A stretch of 64,000 bases of DNA from Hyposmocoma kahamanoa (lineage: Eukaryota; Arthropoda; Insecta; Lepidoptera; Cosmopterigidae), in contig NW_020656077.1 of NCBI RefSeq assembly GCF_003589595.1, forward strand, positions 7,870,437 through 7,934,436. The letters are read 5' to 3'. The notes below the pieces were generated by a model. The model made no database searches. It was not told where the DNA came from and saw only the letters and a list, made by a program, of their open reading frames with translations. The translations under genes and the position numbers were made by a program. Of this stretch, positions 37,601 through 45,238 are shown one piece after another (position 1 is the first letter of the stretch; each line of letters opens with the position of its first letter).

Positions 37601-40600
37601 TCACTAATTGATTAGTAGTCGAGCTGTCAAAAGTAAAATAAATTGTTGTACGGACTATAAACATTGTATTTTTAACGAAATCGTAACTTAATATCTGTAA
37701 CAAAATATTAACAATAAACAAAAGCTTTAACAATAACCCACAATAATATAACAATCGCACTACGAAGATAAAAAAAACATTCGAGTTTGAGAAACGAATG
37801 ACAACTTTGACACGACAAAATGGCGACACAAATGTTCTTGTTCCCGATTATGTTACCAGTCTCATAAAATTATTTACGGTCTTATACATAACCTTTTATT
37901 ATAATTATTGTTTTAAACGAAATTATGTAAAATATATATTATATTGCAAAATGTTCTAAATTCTATCAGATTACAGCTTGAAATGAGTTCTAAACGTTTA
38001 TTGTCGTCAAAAATAAAAAACTACCATTTCAAATGCATTTTTCTGCTCGGTTATCTTCTTTGTTTACATTTTGGACATAATATAGACAGTACAATTTGTG
38101 GATAGTATTAGGTCTATCAAATAACAGATCCAGTCCAACGGTTTTCACAAAATTTACTTAAATTTTAATTATGTTGAATTCGCAAATTCTCAAATTTCAC
38201 TACTTAGGTATAACTAATTTTCAACCAGTGTTTTATTACTATAATTTAATATTGTTTTACTAGGTAATTTTCACGTTATTTTTCTCCGCCAAATTTCAGT
38301 GGCTGTTTTTATTATTTAAGTATTCGATTCATCGTGAAATATTAAATAATATTCCAGATATAGTTGAAGAAATATTTGTTTGCACTAATGAATGTTATCT
38401 CTTAGAACGGCTTGTCCTTTCTACTTTCTATTACAATAAGTTAATAAAACCATTAACAATATTTCTTGCTCTTCTTTTACTTAAAGCGTACACGAATTTA
38501 ACGATCTCGGTCCAGTCACGTGTGCGCTAAATGCTTTTTCTGATTTCTAGTTTACAAATATTTCGTTACTTAACAGGTAGTTTTTTTTAACAGTAGGTAC
38601 CGTAAAATACCGAATGGCGACTCTATTCATACTGATTCAACAGAGTTAGTTCCATATAAAGATTATCAAGTTTAGAATTAAGTGCCAATAAAAGTGTTTA
38701 AACTAGTTGTTAGCACTATACAGATAGCACGTGCGTTAGCGAGACGGCTCACTCTTTTGTCCTACTGTATTCTAAAGATGAAGCGATTAAGCGACTCAGT
38801 GCAACTAAACTAAACTAAACTAAATCGATGCGGTACTTTCTCAATCACGTATCTTACGAACAGTGATTATTCACATGATGGCAATTTCTTATCAGTAGTG
38901 TTAATTTAGGTGCATTATTTTAAGAATAGATAATAGCCAGTGTGTAAATATGATGTGAAATAAGCCTGCAAATTTGTATTGCAATACGATTTTGTTGCAC
39001 TTCAGCTGCTTTCTGCTTTGAGATACAAGTTTGAGAAAGTAAGACGACGAAATAATATTCTACGATATTTAAATTACAGTTATTGCCACCGAAATTAGGT
39101 AGATAAAGCTAACCTGAAAATTGTCCCTCATTCAATTGTATATGGCAAAGTTTCACCTTAGAATGCTTTTACGACCAAACTGTGCAAAATATTCCACGAA
39201 ACGAAGAGACTTTAATATGAATGTAATTATCACTCGAGTTTTGATACTGGGTATTCCCCTCGCTGTATTTAAATAAGTAGTTAATAAGATAAAACATAAG
39301 TTACCTTATTACATCGAGTTGTAAAAATTGAGCTTTTGTACTTATATTATTTGAACTTGTAAATTGAATGTTGTTTCGACATTCACTGCAGAGTATATAT
39401 TTTCCTACATATTAATAATACAAAGTCATTTCAAGAGATAGGAAGCTGAATTTTGCCGTAATGTAAACGTGCCATTGACACAAACCGAGAGTGCAATGAC
39501 AGCGTGTGATACTTTTCCAGAGTATGTCTACTTTGATCGCGTGATCGGTTGGTAGTGGAAACTGATAACCTTCAATGTGTACTCTGATCGCGATGTCAGT
39601 TTCATATAGATGTATAATTTTTATTTTTGTCGCATCCGATCGCGCGATCTGAGTTTACTAAGACACAGATGCCGTTTTATTCCACTCTTTTCAAACATGA
39701 CAAAACATTTGAGTTTGAAGTGGAAGTATAGTTATGTTCTTTTTCAAATGCCATACTTTTGTTGTTTAGAAAACGTAAATATCAGAATTATCTCGAGATG
39801 CATTAACAACGTGAGTATACACTTGTGTGGGTAGTACTATAATATATATATAATTATGTTATAGATATATTGCATGTGAGTTTAATCATTATACCAACTT
39901 TAATTCGATAGTTAAAATGAGTACAAGTCTGTTTGTAAACAAGAAACTGAGCAGTTGTCATTTTGCGAAAATAGGACATTTGCATGATCAGAGTGGAATA
40001 AAACGGCATGTGTCTTAGTCAACTGAGATCGCGCAATCGAATGCGACAAAAAACATTATGTAATAGATGAAACTGATATTGCGATACACATTAAAGGTTA
40101 TCAGTTTCCAGTACGCGATCAGAGGATTTAAAATCAGAAAAGAAATCTCAATTTGGTGATACCTTATGTATTACGTGAACGTTGCACGTTTGTGATTTTA
40201 GATGATTTTTATTGTTAAGGTATTGTTTGTTTGTTGTAATTATATATGGGTTATTAAAGCGTTGTGATAAAATTTGCTGGTTTTATTTAGTCTGCCCTTT
40301 CTCTTACAGTTTTCTGCTGTTGCTGCCGCGCGCTATTCTTTCCGACCCGGTGGGCGCAGACTACGAACACTACATACATGACGCACATAGACATTATCAG
40401 GTACCTAGGAGCACGTGCCTATTTCAGCGAGCGATTCCTATTCCGCTTTCTTGGTGGTCATCCACAAGTAGCGCCGCACAGTCATGTGATAAAAAGTTTA
40501 TTGGACGGGGACTTTTAGCAGCATATAAAACCCAACTGTAGTGACGCATCGCGCGTTTGTATCGGTGCAGTCGCGCGCTTGCATCGGTGCTCATAGACAC

Positions 40601-42868
40601 CGTGTGTAACCGCTTTTATAACTTCTTTTTATATAAAAAAAACCCGACATCAAAAGTTTGTGGAATTACATCTGGATGCTGATAAGCACTAATGTCACAA
40701 CCAACATGATCAAAATTTTGCAAAAATGGCATCTAAATATTTTCTCGTCGTTTATAATTAAATTTTCTAAAATTTACTTAATAAATGAAAACTTCTGCTG
40801 TTGTGCTTGATATTGTTGTTGTTGGGGAATTATAGTAAAAATCACGACAATTCGTCATTCCTAAGGTGACAACAGGAAAAGTTTTCATTTTACAAGTAAA
40901 TTTTAAAACAAACTAAAAAAAACAACTGAAAAATCTTTTGGTGCTATTTTCGTAAAACTATGATCTTGTTGGTTGATACTTTATTGCATATCAGCATCCA
41001 ACAATTTGCCGAGTTTATTTAAAATCGGTTAACACAAAGTGGGTGAAATCTAATGCGCCGGATTCATTCCCCAATTTGCCACCCTTAGAGGTGGAATATT
41101 TCCGTCAAATATTAATGGGAGCACAACTAAGGTACCCCCTTTCCACCAAAAAAAGAATAATTGAAATCGGTTCACAAACGTCGCATACAAAAAACGAGTT
41201 GAATACCTCCTTTTTTAAGCCGTTTAAAATAAAAACCAATCTGATGCCTGCAATAGTTTCAAAATGATCATCGATTTTGAGTTGGTCGGCGGACGCATAC
41301 CACGGCTATGGTAGGCGGAGGGAAAATGCTTTAAATATTTTAGATAGGATATTCTGCTTCATGATTACATTATTTTATTTTTAAAACTAAGTAATACGGT
41401 ATGTAGTAATAATGGCCGAGTGGAATCGAGTAACAAAGATCTGCAATAAGCAGAAAGACTCGTAAGGACTGTTGATTCGTTCCGTAGCTCAGTTGGGCTC
41501 TCCCAACTGAGCTACGGAACGTTTGGCACGGATTGATTAAAGGCGCTGGTTTGAATCGAAGAAATTTTTCTGAGTGTTCGATCTTTGTATTAATAATTAA
41601 AACAAAGTAGTGCAGTAATTTCACAAAAAAAAATAATATCGTAAAGACTTAAAAACTTGCTTGCCTAATCTGGAAGTTGAACCGAACAAACGTGAAATAA
41701 CCTGGTCAGTTCATGCTCAAACTCACATAATGTTTATTTCATAAAGAGTATAATTGCAATGGCACCAAAAATCTATAATAAATTGCCATTACAGGTAAGG
41801 CAGAATGAAAATTTCGCGGAATTTAAACGCACATTATTTGAGTATTTAATTGAAAAAACATTTTATACATTAAAGGAATTTTGCTAACTAATTTCTCATT
41901 AATTAATTTATTATTGAGACGAACGTGACTGTATGACATTGATTTATTTACATTGATTATTATCTTAATTAAACATTGACTTACAAATAAATGGACGACG
42001 GGTCTAATACAAAAACCACGAAAAAAATGTCTCAAGTCAACCTATTTAAGCGTAGTGACATGTAAAGGAATATGGAAAAGCTAAAACGTTGAATTTAAAT
42101 TGTAATGTCATCGCAGTACTGTCTCATTTTGCTTGCTTCGCTGTCAGTCGAACAAGCGAAGACTAAAGCGTGAATGACGCTCTGTATACGATTTTAACGC
42201 CCTATAAGTTCGGACACTTTTTAGCGCGGACCCGACGTCCATATAATTGTAAGTCAGTGCTGTTATTTTATTATTTGGAAGTATTGGACCAGTATAATTA
42301 ATAATAATAGTATAATTCGTATGCCTTGATGGTAATCATAAAATAAATGTTATCATCTTTATTGTACCCATGATGACGAATAAAATGATTTGATTTTTAT
42401 TTGATTTGATAAATGTGCAAATTATACTTGAAATCGCCACATGATTGAAGCTTTAGTTACCTTAAATGCAATTTATTTGTAATTTATCTGTAGATCAACT
42501 AATATAGATGGAACAGTTAATATATACACTTCCGGACACATAATTCGAGCCACCACGCGTTTGCAGTATTAAGTGTCATCAAACATGTTCAAACAATGTT
42601 TGATTGATCAAAAACTATTATGCAATTTTGAAACTAATATACTAAACGTCTCTTCCATAAGCCCGTGTTGGGAATTTGGATTTGCGAAATCGGGGGAAAA
42701 CTTTCTTCGATGAATACACTATTCTTGGATTCTAGCCCTTAATGACAAAAATGCGAGGTGACTCGAATCATGCGTCCGGGAGTACATAATCAAAGGTAAA
42801 AAATATAGTTTATTTAAAAAAGTGCATATTTACAATAGATCAAATATATCTTTGAGGATTAAATAATC

Positions 42869-42900
<32 letters not shown>

Positions 42901-45238
42901 CCCATCCCATCCCATCGTCGGTCACATCGTCGCTTAACATCAGGTGAGATTGTGGCCAAGCGTGTGTCTATTATATATAAAAAAAAAATATTATCCCATA
43001 AAATAATTTCTTCATGAAGCAAAGTATGTATAATATTTCAAGTACTTTCCCACAATGTTCCATAGCCGTGGAAAGCCCTGTAATGAATGCCAAAACAACA
43101 TGCGTTTTCAGTTGTGGTTGGATACGACATCATCTTTCAACTGGCCGTCGGAGCAATACAGCGACAACACCACCAGCTCTACGCACAGCTACGACAGTCG
43201 CCCAGAAGCCGACCTACACTTGGATGAAGTTTTTGAGTCGGCCAAAACGCCATCCGACGGTCAACGATGTTGCCCACAAAATGTCAAGGATGACAAATGT
43301 AACAACGAGTGCTTTTCCCAACGGCTCATAATCAGGAGTCGTGACACGACGTCGAGATCGGATGACGAAGAATTTGACGAAGGGCCGTTTTTGAAAATGC
43401 TCTTCAAGTTGCTAGCCAACATGCCTGGGCAGCCTTATCAGGTTAACTTACACCTGACGTCTATCATATCGAAGTTGGCGCTACTGCCACATCCTAATTT
43501 GCACGAATACCTCCTAAACCCGATGATGCCGACGGCAAAGAATACGCGGACTTTGTTCAAAATTCTCCAAGATGTGGCAAAACGGCTGACGATGGAGATA
43601 CCAAGGCTGAGAAATTATAAGAAATTAATAGAAAACACAAGGCTGCAATTAATGAGCGAAGATCCCAGTTACGATGAAAGGTACGTTTTCCGTTTATTAT
43701 CATTAAACCGTTTATACGTTCCACTGCTGGGAATCGGTCTCCTCTTAGCCGCTCACGCGATGCGCTCCTCCTACCGCAAAATGGCGGCTATTTGGTTTCG
43801 CAAAATAGAAAAGGATTCATTTTAAATACAAGTTTTTATAAATAAAAATTATTATTCTGCATTGCTAAATAAATACTTGCGAACCCGAATTCGAACTCAC
43901 TGCCTTTGCTCGAGAGTCGGTAGGTCAAACTATTGGGCTACCACGGCTTATTTATTTATATCTGCAATAAATCGTAACGTCAAGGAATTCCGTAAACCCG
44001 CTACAAAAATAATAATGTACAACTGCTTAGTGCGAAGCATTCTCGAATATGGGTCAGTGATTTGGCGTCCTCAGTACGCGAACCACATGTTGAGAATCGA
44101 AAGGATCCAGAAAAGGTTTATGTGGCATTTGTCGTTTTCATCGGGTGTAGCGCAAAGAATACGTTCGTACGATAGCAGGTTAAAAATGTTTAAAATGGTT
44201 AACCTTAACAAACGTAGACACACATTAGATATGATTTTTCTATACAAAATTATCCGTTACAAAATAAATTGTTCTTCACTCTAAGGAGCCAATTCAAACT
44301 TAAAGTGCCGCATAGATATCCCCGTCATAGAATTAAAGCTCTCTTTTCGACGCCAATTCGCAGGACAGTAGCGGGTCGCAACTCGCCAGTACCTCGTCTA
44401 TGCAGCTTGTATAACCATTTTATCGTTAATATCAATAATTTAGATATATTTCACGACTCTTTGGTTAAATTCCGTCGATCGATTACATCATCGTGACCTA
44501 ATTTTCTTTAAACTTTCAAAAATTTTTTGTTTTTCTTTTAATAATATTGTTTACTATTTAAGTAAATACTTAAATACGAGTCTAGCCCTTCGCGGACTAC
44601 TTTTTTGAATTCACTAATTTACTTGCACGTGGTGTTCATCTGTTAAAAATTGTGCAATTAGTATAAACCCTAGAATAGAAACCACTCATAATGTATTTGT
44701 TGTAACAATTGTTGATGAACCTTAATAAATAAATAAATAAATAAATAAAATTACAAAAATGGAAATCTCTTGTAAATTTTTTATTTATTTATTTATTTAT
44801 TTAGCACACACATTAAAAAAATAAACAAAATTTTATAAGCCACAGTTTTTAAGCCAATTAAATGTATCCAAATCGCTCAATACATATTCAGATAAAAATA
44901 AAAACTTTAAAATAATAATAAATCCAAATTACTCATTAAGGTACTGAAATTTTATTGAAATTATTGGTAAATAAGATCGAATTAAATACTTGATTGCTGT
45001 AAATATGTCAACGCAATTCTATTTATTAAACATTTTATGAAAGATAAAAATAAAATTACATTGAAAAATAAAGTGTTAAGCTGTTAAAACATCTTAAAGC
45101 GACCGCACTTTCCTTTTTTTTTTCAGAGACGACCATAACCAGCTCGTTGAAAGTCTCATTGTCCTCGAGGAATTCTGCAAGGAATTAGCAGCCATTGCTT
45201 TCGTCAAATACCAGCATGCTGTACTTATGCACAGGTAG
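17615..45238 (+). CDS. FHIP2A: FHIP2-type Hook-interacting protein (FAM160B1/RAI16 family), 13 exons
   Basis: Spliced 2,472 nt, 823 residues (human FHIP2A about 765). The family (UPF0518) binds FTS and Hook proteins to link dynein to membrane cargo. Conserved landmarks in order are [120 protein letters not shown] and [17 protein letters not shown]. Each aligns with FHIP2A. All junctions are GT/AG and phases agree throughout. Introns are swollen by MITEs, SINEs, LINE fragments and one N gap (intron 5). A family-atypical Ser/Asp/Cys-rich insert of about 60 residues lies in exon 12. A terminal exon in intron 10 predicts a shorter isoform. I am confident of FHIP2 rather than FHIP1 from the start and end motifs. 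Confidence 0.93.
17734..17874 (+). CDS. FHIP2A: FHIP2 exon 2
   Basis: Starts [16 protein letters not shown] and ends [10 protein letters not shown], both hallmark FHIP2 segments. Phase 0 at both ends, 47 codons. Confidence 0.93.
17875..19486 (+). other. FHIP2 intron 2
   Basis: Holds a hairpin around 18608-18682 (TAGAATTACATCAACAAT and near-complement), the 18770-18900 dispersed repeat and a minus-strand copy of repeat D. No other coding sequence seen. Confidence 0.5.
18965..19160 (-). repeat. Dispersed repeat D (minus copy)
   Basis: Shows the complement landmarks: AAGTGACGGGACGAACAAG, GCGCCTGATGGTAAGC, CACCCTGAGACATAAGTTGA, TGCCTGTAATTTCACCAGCA and GCTCGGTGGCAGAAATAGGT. The T-rich side before it corresponds to the family's A-rich tail. 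Confidence 0.8.
19487..19708 (+). CDS. FHIP2A: FHIP2 exon 3
   Basis: 74 codons from [17 protein letters not shown] to [10 protein letters not shown], phase 0 at both ends. The acceptor is TTTTTTGTAG and the donor GTAAGTAC. CRM-type FHIP helices. The VHRPLQ ending is strongly conserved. Confidence 0.93.
19821..19884. repeat. Near-perfect 30-bp hairpin
   Basis: CTATAGTGTGTACTCTA, with GAGGTAAAC inside, is mirrored by GTTTACCTC and TAGAGTACACACTATAG around a 4-nt loop. It abuts the left end of the next TIR element. Confidence 0.85.
19884..20410 (+). mobile_element. Deleted DNA transposon, TIR family GGGTTTTCCAATAAG (copy 1)
   Basis: The ends GGGTTTTCCAATAAGAGCAT and CGTATTGAAAACC are inverted, with further subterminal matches (GAATTCGAT..CGTTCATATGA and complement). 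Inside, TGGCCACCTCGCTCATGCGAT at 20107-20127 reads WPPRSCDL. This is followed by a frameshifted LDYFLWG-type stretch, the end of a DDE transposase of the IS630/Tc1/mariner superfamily. Only a scrap of the gene remains. A second copy is at 48295-50009. Confidence 0.75.
20880..21302 (+). CDS. FHIP2A: FHIP2 exon 4
   Basis: 141 codons from [20 protein letters not shown] to [12 protein letters not shown]. Begins after TTTCTTTGCAG, ends before GTGAGT. The middle (MPTTPLRN..., then Ser-rich) is the variable loop of the family, flanked by conserved helices. Confidence 0.93.
21449..21642 (+). CDS. FHIP2A: FHIP2 exon 5
   Basis: Starts [20 protein letters not shown], ends DHLNITW plus two bases of Ala (phase 2) before GTAAGT. 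Matches the ACEGLMLLVSLPE / VEAINWG region of FHIP2A. Confidence 0.93.
23716..24281. mobile_element. TIR element with internal assembly gap
   Basis: AGGGGTTAAAGTATGAAATT at the left end is repeated as its perfect complement at 24258-24281, both flanked by TATT-type sequence. The interior is a 400-N gap, so coding content is unknown. Confidence 0.75.
23757..24156. other. Assembly gap, 400 N
   Basis: The N run is exactly 400 long, the same as the second gap, which suggests a fixed placeholder rather than a measured size. Confidence 0.98.
24289..24650. repeat. Dispersed repeat (shared with 36600-36990)
   Basis: ACAACCGCGAAAACCTAAA, GGTCCTTTACAGGTCCCATG and CCATGGTCACGGTTG-type words have counterparts in the FHIP2 intron at 36650-36990. 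Unclassified. Confidence 0.45.
24688..24960 (-). repeat. Dispersed repeat D (minus copy, near full length)
   Basis: Carries all complement landmarks from GTGACGGGACGAACAAGGCG through CAGAGCTTTATATTGCAAAG and TGACATTACTGCTTGGTGG to CAAGGAGCTCTACTGCTA. It lies just upstream of FHIP2 exon 6. Confidence 0.85.
25048..25153 (+). CDS. FHIP2A: FHIP2 exon 6
   Basis: Completes the Ala codon, then [16 protein letters not shown], then [17 protein letters not shown], the highly conserved FLSWFDYC motif. The acceptor is ATTATTACAG within a (ATT)n run, the donor AAG|GTAAGA. The open frame that runs through it from 24902 is repeat read-through. Confidence 0.93.
25154..27155 (+). other. FHIP2 intron 6
   Basis: AT-rich. 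It contains a small duplication AATGCCAAAATAAAAATGCT at 26856-26895 and an inverted pair CTAACTTGACT / AGTCAAGTTAG around 26930-26975. No other gene seen. Confidence 0.4.
27156..27318 (+). CDS. FHIP2A: FHIP2 exon 7
   Basis: Visibly GC-rich exon encoding [20 protein letters not shown] to VVDSPDLIN and one base of the next codon. Donor G|GTACTT. Corresponds to the FHIP helical repeat after FLSWFDYC. Confidence 0.92.
27928..28320. mobile_element. Long-TIR non-autonomous element
   Basis: Arms of about 70 bp: GGTGCGTTAACTTAATTCAC, CTAGGTGCATTAAGTACACT and TAAACTTAAATCA are mirrored at 28250-28320. The 250-bp core has no frame I recognise. Lies in FHIP2 intron 7. Confidence 0.85.
28609..28652. repeat. 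(AT)n microsatellite
   Basis: A run of alternating A and T of about 40 bp with one interruption. Confidence 0.95.
28781..29075. repeat. Inverted-repeat element (ACGTAAAGTATCGTATGTC arms)
   Basis: ACGTAAAGTATCGTATGTC, with GCCAAGTTTAC and TTTTAAAGTTCT inside, at 28788-28855, is mirrored at 29005-29070. An autonomous partner is not in the window. Confidence 0.8.
29740..29910 (+). repeat. Dispersed repeat D (plus copy, diverged)
   Basis: GCTTGTGAAATTATAGGGAC, ACATATGTCTCAGTGTGACG, GGACAGGCGTGTC and CGTCCCGTCACTTGACAT follow the family order. Confidence 0.7.
30465..30685 (+). mobile_element. Non-LTR-like 3' fragment (CCTCCTTTTTTGAAGCCGGT end)
   Basis: GGATTCATCCCCTAGTTTGC, TTAGAGGTGGAATATTTTC, AAATCGGTTCACAAATG and a CCTCCTTTTTTGAAGCCGGT ending recur in order at 40650-41235. 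The ending resembles 3' ends common in lepidopteran RTE-type LINE/SINE repeats (recollection, unverified). Confidence 0.6.
31160..31281 (+). CDS. FHIP2A: FHIP2 exon 8
   Basis: Begins AG|TTT after TGTGGCAG, completing Glu, then [20 protein letters not shown] and [13 protein letters not shown], ending phase 0 before GTATAT. Matches the LRHRLIEHCDHISDEISIMT region of FHIP2A. Confidence 0.92.
31745..31900. mobile_element. SINE family 2, rearranged copy
   Basis: The head segment GGCAAACTGTGACAGACGCT occurs inverted before a plus-orientated CGTCTGCCACGGTTTGCC, then GACGCTGGTTCGAG, then the family tail GTGTTCGATCTTTG...AATAATTATAAT. It looks like a head-to-head foldback copy. Confidence 0.65.
32066..32290 (+). 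mobile_element. tRNA-derived SINE, family 3 (copy 1)
   Basis: Degenerate tRNA-like region with B-box-like AGGTTCGTTTCCCGG, then the body GGTAGGATCAAATTGGG.ATGT and TCTAAATTAGTTCTGGGTG, shared with 36755-36940. The 5' part is weak. Confidence 0.6.
32345..32458. repeat. TIR element (TTTCCACTGATGCGGAGTGG ends)
   Basis: CTTCCACTGATGCGGAGTGG at the left is mirrored by CTCCGCATCAGTGGAAACGC at the right around a CCGCTTCACTCCACTCCGCC core. Confidence 0.75.
32458..32642 (+). repeat. Dispersed repeat D (plus copy)
   Basis: GGGTGCTGGTGAAATTACAG, GATCTTTGCAATTTAAAGCT, GAGTGGCACTGCAACTGTCA and TCAGTCACTTGGTCTCATAA. Abuts FHIP2 exon 9's upstream flank. Confidence 0.8.
32686..32840 (+). CDS. FHIP2A: FHIP2 exon 9
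   Basis: [20 protein letters not shown] matches HLLQKPNEHILYNLVLRNLE of FHIP2A. It continues with an acidic/basic linker to RERERN plus AG (phase 2) before GTCAGA. The acceptor is AAATTACAG. Confidence 0.9.
33335..33455 (+). repeat. Dispersed repeat D (5' part only)
   Basis: GCAGTAGAGCCTTGTGAAAG, CACCTTATCTATTTCTGCCG and GCATTACTGCGTTCCGGTTT represent the upstream portion of the family. Confidence 0.65.
33590..33960. repeat. Cluster of TTCAGTCAACTGAACT-type palindromes
   Basis: Variants of CAGTTGACTGAACT or AGTCAACTGAACT with AGCTTGTTTTATTTTCAACT recur three times in 370 bp, consistent with nested or duplicated copies of one short element. Confidence 0.5.
34149..34277 (+). CDS. FHIP2A: FHIP2 exon 10
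   Basis: 43 codons, phase 2 to phase 2. Completes Arg, then [20 protein letters not shown] and ENIHRVIN plus AG. It joins in frame to exon 11 (giving IHRVINSFLLLLP, matching KIVNSFLCLVP) or to the alternative terminal exon at 36388. Confidence 0.9.
34305..34605 (+). repeat. Dispersed repeat D (plus copy, near full length)
   Basis: Runs from GCAGTAGTACCATAGAACTC through CTTACCTATTTCTGCCACCA, GTGCTGGTGTAATTACAGGC, GAGTGGCACTGCAACTGTTA and GCGCACGACTTG to GTCCCGTCACTATCAAGTGA. Lies just after FHIP2 exon 10. Confidence 0.85.
35038..35323 (+). mobile_element. hAT-like MITE, copy A
   Basis: Ends CATTGACTTACAAATAAATG and CATATAATTGTAAGTCAATG are inverted repeats of about 30 bp. The element is flanked by an exact 8-bp duplication TAGGCAGG (35030-35037 and 35324-35331), the hallmark length for hAT. 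No transposase frame. Confidence 0.92.
36388..36469 (+). CDS. FHIP2A: FHIP2 alternative terminal exon (10b)
   Basis: After ACATTTTAG, the exon completes an Arg codon from exon 10 (phase 2) and encodes [20 protein letters not shown], then ADSPPQ and TAA. The segment is a strong amphipathic, coiled-coil-like helix. Use as a last exon would give a 593-residue FHIP2 lacking the VNSFLLLLP-to-C-terminus half. AATAAA signals near 37550 could end it. The phase match and coding-like character support a real exon. Inclusion as a cassette would instead create a premature stop. Confidence 0.6.
36755..36945 (+). mobile_element. tRNA-derived SINE, family 3 (copy 2)
   Basis: The B box GGTTCGATTCCCGG sits in GGTCTCGGGTTCGATTCCCG, then the family body CCCGGTAGAATCAAATTGGG and TTCTAAAGTGGTTCTGATCT. 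The A-box region (GACGACCTGACGGTTTGCAC) is degenerate. Inserted within a repeat shared with 24289-24650. Confidence 0.7.
37000..39520 (+). other. FHIP2 intron 10, AT-rich part
   Basis: No exon or clear element recognised. A short segment near 39055-39150 (ATTGCCACCGAAATTAGG) resembles 55265-55345. Confidence 0.35.
39530..40125. mobile_element. Foldback element with about 140-bp arms
   Basis: CTGATAACCTTCAATGTGTA, TGTCGCATCCGATCGCGCGA and TAAGACACAGATGCCGTTTT are mirrored by AAAACGGCATGTGTCTTAGT, ATTGCGATACACATTAAAGG and GGTTATCAGTTTCCAGTACG. The arms enclose about 300 bp. Lies less than 200 bp upstream of FHIP2 exon 11. Confidence 0.85.
40310..40400 (+). CDS. FHIP2A: FHIP2 exon 11
   Basis: After TTTCTCTTACAG, the exon completes Ser and encodes [20 protein letters not shown], then [10 protein letters not shown], ending phase 0 before GTACCT. 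Matches NSFLCLVPDDAK and YDTYLRDAHRQFR of FHIP2A. Confidence 0.92.
40650..41235 (+). mobile_element. Non-LTR-like fragment (longer copy)
   Basis: The 3' half matches 30465-30685 (GGATTCATTCCCCAATTTGC, TTAGAGGTGGAATATTTC, AAATCGGTTCACAAACG, CCTCCTTTTTTAAGCCG). The 5' half (CACAACCAACATGATCAAAA, GTGACAACAGGAAAAGTTTT) matches 56165-56435. No intact frame. Confidence 0.6.
41475..41626 (+). mobile_element. SINE family 2, foldback-headed copy
   Basis: GTTCCGTAGCTCAGTTGGG is immediately mirrored as CCCAACTGAGCTACGGAAC (41479-41521), then CGTTTGGCACGG, GCGCTGGTTTGAATCGAAG and the tail TGAGTGTTCGATCTTTGTAT. The tRNA-like head is therefore duplicated as a tight hairpin. Confidence 0.75.
41974..42259 (+). 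mobile_element. hAT-like MITE, copy B
   Basis: Same sequence as copy A, including CGTGAATGACGCTCTGTATA and GGACACTTTTTAGCGCGGAC. The right terminus is mutated (TCAGTG) and no 8-bp duplication is recognisable. Confidence 0.88.
42868..42916. repeat. (TAA)n then (CCCAT)n microsatellite
   Basis: About 30 bp of trinucleotide ATA repeats followed by three CCCAT units. Confidence 0.95.
43112..43680 (+). CDS. FHIP2A: FHIP2 exon 12
   Basis: Starts [15 protein letters not shown] after GCGTTTTCAG. With this start the spacing from DAHRHYQ to the conserved WP equals that in FHIP2A. A low-complexity Ser/Asp/Cys insert of about 60 residues beyond the human protein follows. Then come [40 protein letters not shown] and NLHEYLLNP, strongly conserved. 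Ends SYDE plus AG (phase 2) before GTACGT. The frame stays open upstream to 43055, but that part does not fit the family spacing. Confidence 0.88.
43873..43955 (-). mobile_element. tRNA-like SINE head (isolated)
   Basis: On the minus strand GCCGTGGTAGCCCAATAGTT resembles an A box and GTGAGTTCGAATTCGGGTTC a B box with suitable spacing. No acceptor-stem complementarity convincing enough for a real tRNA gene. Confidence 0.55.
43960..44753 (+). mobile_element. 5'-truncated non-LTR retrotransposon (3' end with tail)
   Basis: Encodes [40 protein letters not shown] and [14 protein letters not shown], the C-terminal region of Jockey/CR1-type LINE ORF2. A +1/-1 frameshift near 44275 shifts to [20 protein letters not shown], running to LVKFRRSI and a stop. 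The 3' end is a (AAAT)n tail at 44728-44753. Inserted in the last FHIP2 intron. Confidence 0.88.
44778..44803. repeat. (TTTA)n tract
   Basis: Complement of the tail type seen 30 bp earlier. May be the tail of a second, minus-orientated retroposon extending rightwards. Confidence 0.8.
45127..45238 (+). CDS. FHIP2A: FHIP2 exon 13 (last)
   Basis: After a long T-rich tract and TTTCAG, completes Arg, then [20 protein letters not shown], then [16 protein letters not shown] and [20 protein letters not shown] is the family's conserved C-terminus. AATAAA at about 45323 is a possible polyadenylation signal. Confidence 0.93.

Noticed and set aside
43055..43111. Upstream coding extension of FHIP2 exon 12 ([15 protein letters not shown])
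   Set aside because: The acceptor at 43111 preserves the family spacing between DAHR and WP. The extension would add unrelated residues. Transcripts could overturn this.
43873..43955. tRNA gene on the minus strand
   Set aside because: Promoter-box similarity without a convincing acceptor stem. Best read as a SINE head.
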